Origin: Oceanobacillus caeni | Lineage (GTDB): Bacteria; Bacillota; Bacilli; Bacillales; Amphibacillaceae | Direction of reading: 5' to 3' | DNA length: 64,000 bases | Assembly: GCF_019037185.1 (NCBI RefSeq) | Contig: NZ_JAHHXM010000015.1 | Span: forward strand, 1 to 64,000 | Shown: one piece after another, positions 63,403-64,000 of the stretch | Position numbering within the stretch: position 1 is the stretch's first letter | How the letters are laid out: each line of letters starts with the position of its first letter | Position numbers and translations under genes: made by a program | Notes under the pieces: generated by a model | Seen by the model: only the letters and a program-made list of their open reading frames with translations | What the model was told of the DNA's origin: nothing | The model's database searches: none

Positions 63403-63708
63403 TTTAAACACCCCTAATCCCTATCAATTTAGTATGTTATGATTTTTTAGTTTACGCTTTCTATGTTAAAAAGTCAATGGGATATTAGAAATGAATGAGG
63501 TATGGGAAGGGTCCGAATAATTTCTAGATATTGGAAAACCTGGCATTCGCCAAACTTTTGGGCGAATGCCTTAGTTTGGAAGTGTGATTGGAGAGATTCT
63601 TAGTGAAATGATAGAAAATGGATCATTCGCTTTAGATATCTCTAGTTTTTCATTGGATAGGTTTAATAAAGGTTGTGAGTTTGATTAAATGAGAAGGGGG
63701 AGAGTCTA
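63403..63708. other. intergenic region with repeated hairpin
   Basis: Contains a possible minus-strand promoter for the TsuA-like gene (63449-63477) and a hairpin GGCATTCGCC/GGCGAATGCC at 63542-63570 whose right arm and flank (GGCGAATGCCTTAGTTT) repeat the hairpin at 14654-14693. No gene was seen. GAGAAGGGGGAG before 63709 is the binding site of the next gene. Confidence 0.55.
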
Positions 63709-64000
63709 TTGAAGAAATTAAGAATCGGTCTCATTCATGCGACAATCAATTCTGTAAGACCTATACTTGACGCATTTTCTACTATTGAAGATGATTTTGA
63801 ACTTGTGAATTTCATGGATGAGGGGATCATTTACGAACTTAACGAAACAAATACGGTAACAACAAGAATGGTTATGCGTCTGAGTGAATTAGCAGGAAAA
63901 GCTGTTGAGAGTCAAGTAGACGCTATTCAGTTTACGTGCTCAACCTTTACTCCATATGTTCCCAAAATTGCTGAATTAGTACCAGTTCCAGTATTAAGTT
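63709..64000 (+). CDS. aspartate/glutamate racemase family protein (5' part)
   Basis: The first 97 codons are present, cut by the window edge. KKLRIGLIHATINSVRPILD, FMDEGIIYELNE and the catalytic-type cysteine in QFTCSTFTPYV mark the Asp/Glu/hydantoin racemase superfamily. The second catalytic cysteine lies beyond the window. It starts at TTG 63709 behind AAGGGGGAG. The substrate is unknown. Confidence 0.8.
   Translation, partial: MKKLRIGLIHATINSVRPILDAFSTIEDDFELVNFMDEGIIYELNETNTVTTRMVMRLSELAGKAVESQVDAIQFTCSTFTPYVPKIAELVPVPVLS

Noticed and set aside
1..64000. tRNA, rRNA, prophage, intact insertion sequence or replication origin
   Set aside because: None was recognised on either strand; no rRNA-like conserved blocks, tRNA cloverleaf runs, integrase or complete transposase genes were seen.

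Overview
The window looks like a chromosomal segment of a low-GC Bacillaceae (Bacillota) bacterium. The evidence is AT-rich coding DNA, strong AGGAGG-type ribosome binding sites, frequent TTG and GTG starts, lipobox lipoproteins, three Firmicute-type riboswitches (cobalamin, SAM-I, TPP), CcpA-like cre sites and typical Bacillus families (YqhV, YusW, DUF3231, MmgD/E, YxjG). The genus cannot be fixed from sequence reading alone; an Oceanobacillus/Virgibacillus-like relative is a guess. No rRNA, tRNA, CRISPR array, prophage or intact insertion sequence was seen.

Layout. 0-4 kb: pentapeptide-repeat protein, PAP2 phosphatase and an HpaB-type monooxygenase, all on the minus strand. 4-9.8 kb: ribose regulon rbsRKD-rbsACB, split by a dispersed repeat. 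9.8-11.2 kb: DinB-like protein and NfsA-type nitroreductase. 11.35-15.6 kb: a cobalamin riboswitch followed by a small unknown protein, methylcitrate synthase, methylcitrate dehydratase and methylisocitrate lyase, suggesting that B12 status chooses the route of propionyl-CoA disposal. 15.7-18.7 kb: a GATATC repeat array, a decayed YxjG-like fragment, a water-forming-type NADH oxidase behind a Rex/Fnr-like palindrome, and a divergent arginase-fold protein. 18.8-21.2 kb: a SAM-riboswitch operon (cyclase-family hydrolase plus YxjG-type methionine synthase). 21.3-26.5 kb: FCD-type GntR regulator, CynX-like transporter, and an orphan sugar-binding lipoprotein paired with a chemoreceptor. 27-37 kb: a polyol locus (SDR and zinc alcohol dehydrogenases, RbtT/DalT-like permease, DhaK/DhaL kinase subunits, RpiB, GlpX, a transaldolase remnant, transketolase, DeoR regulator), best read as tetritol (erythritol/threitol) catabolism feeding the pentose phosphate pathway.

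37.6-49 kb: a repeat-rich lipoprotein, YqhV, ssuBCA (ssuC interrupted by an in-frame TGA), DUF3231, MFS and YitT-like proteins, a YusW-like lipoprotein, DUF485-ActP acetate permease, and ThiT under a TPP riboswitch. 49-52.5 kb: a minus-strand set GGDEF - HD-GYP - 22-residue CWWC peptide - M50 metalloprotease, which may be an undescribed c-di-GMP-linked peptide system. 52.7-60.3 kb: SNase lipoprotein, small membrane protein, then a sucrose locus (LacI regulator, GH32 hydrolase, CscB-like permease, fructokinase) and a start-less HAD phosphatase. 60.5-64 kb: IolG-like dehydrogenase, a transposase remnant, a TsuA/YeeE thiosulfate transporter and the start of an Asp/Glu racemase.

Two non-coding repeat systems run through the window. 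One is five arrays with a GATATC core repeated every 21 bp (two helical turns). The other is a family of about 140-200 bp hairpin elements in at least eight intergenic places, one of which appears to have changed the end of rbsD and another of which abuts a start-less gene.
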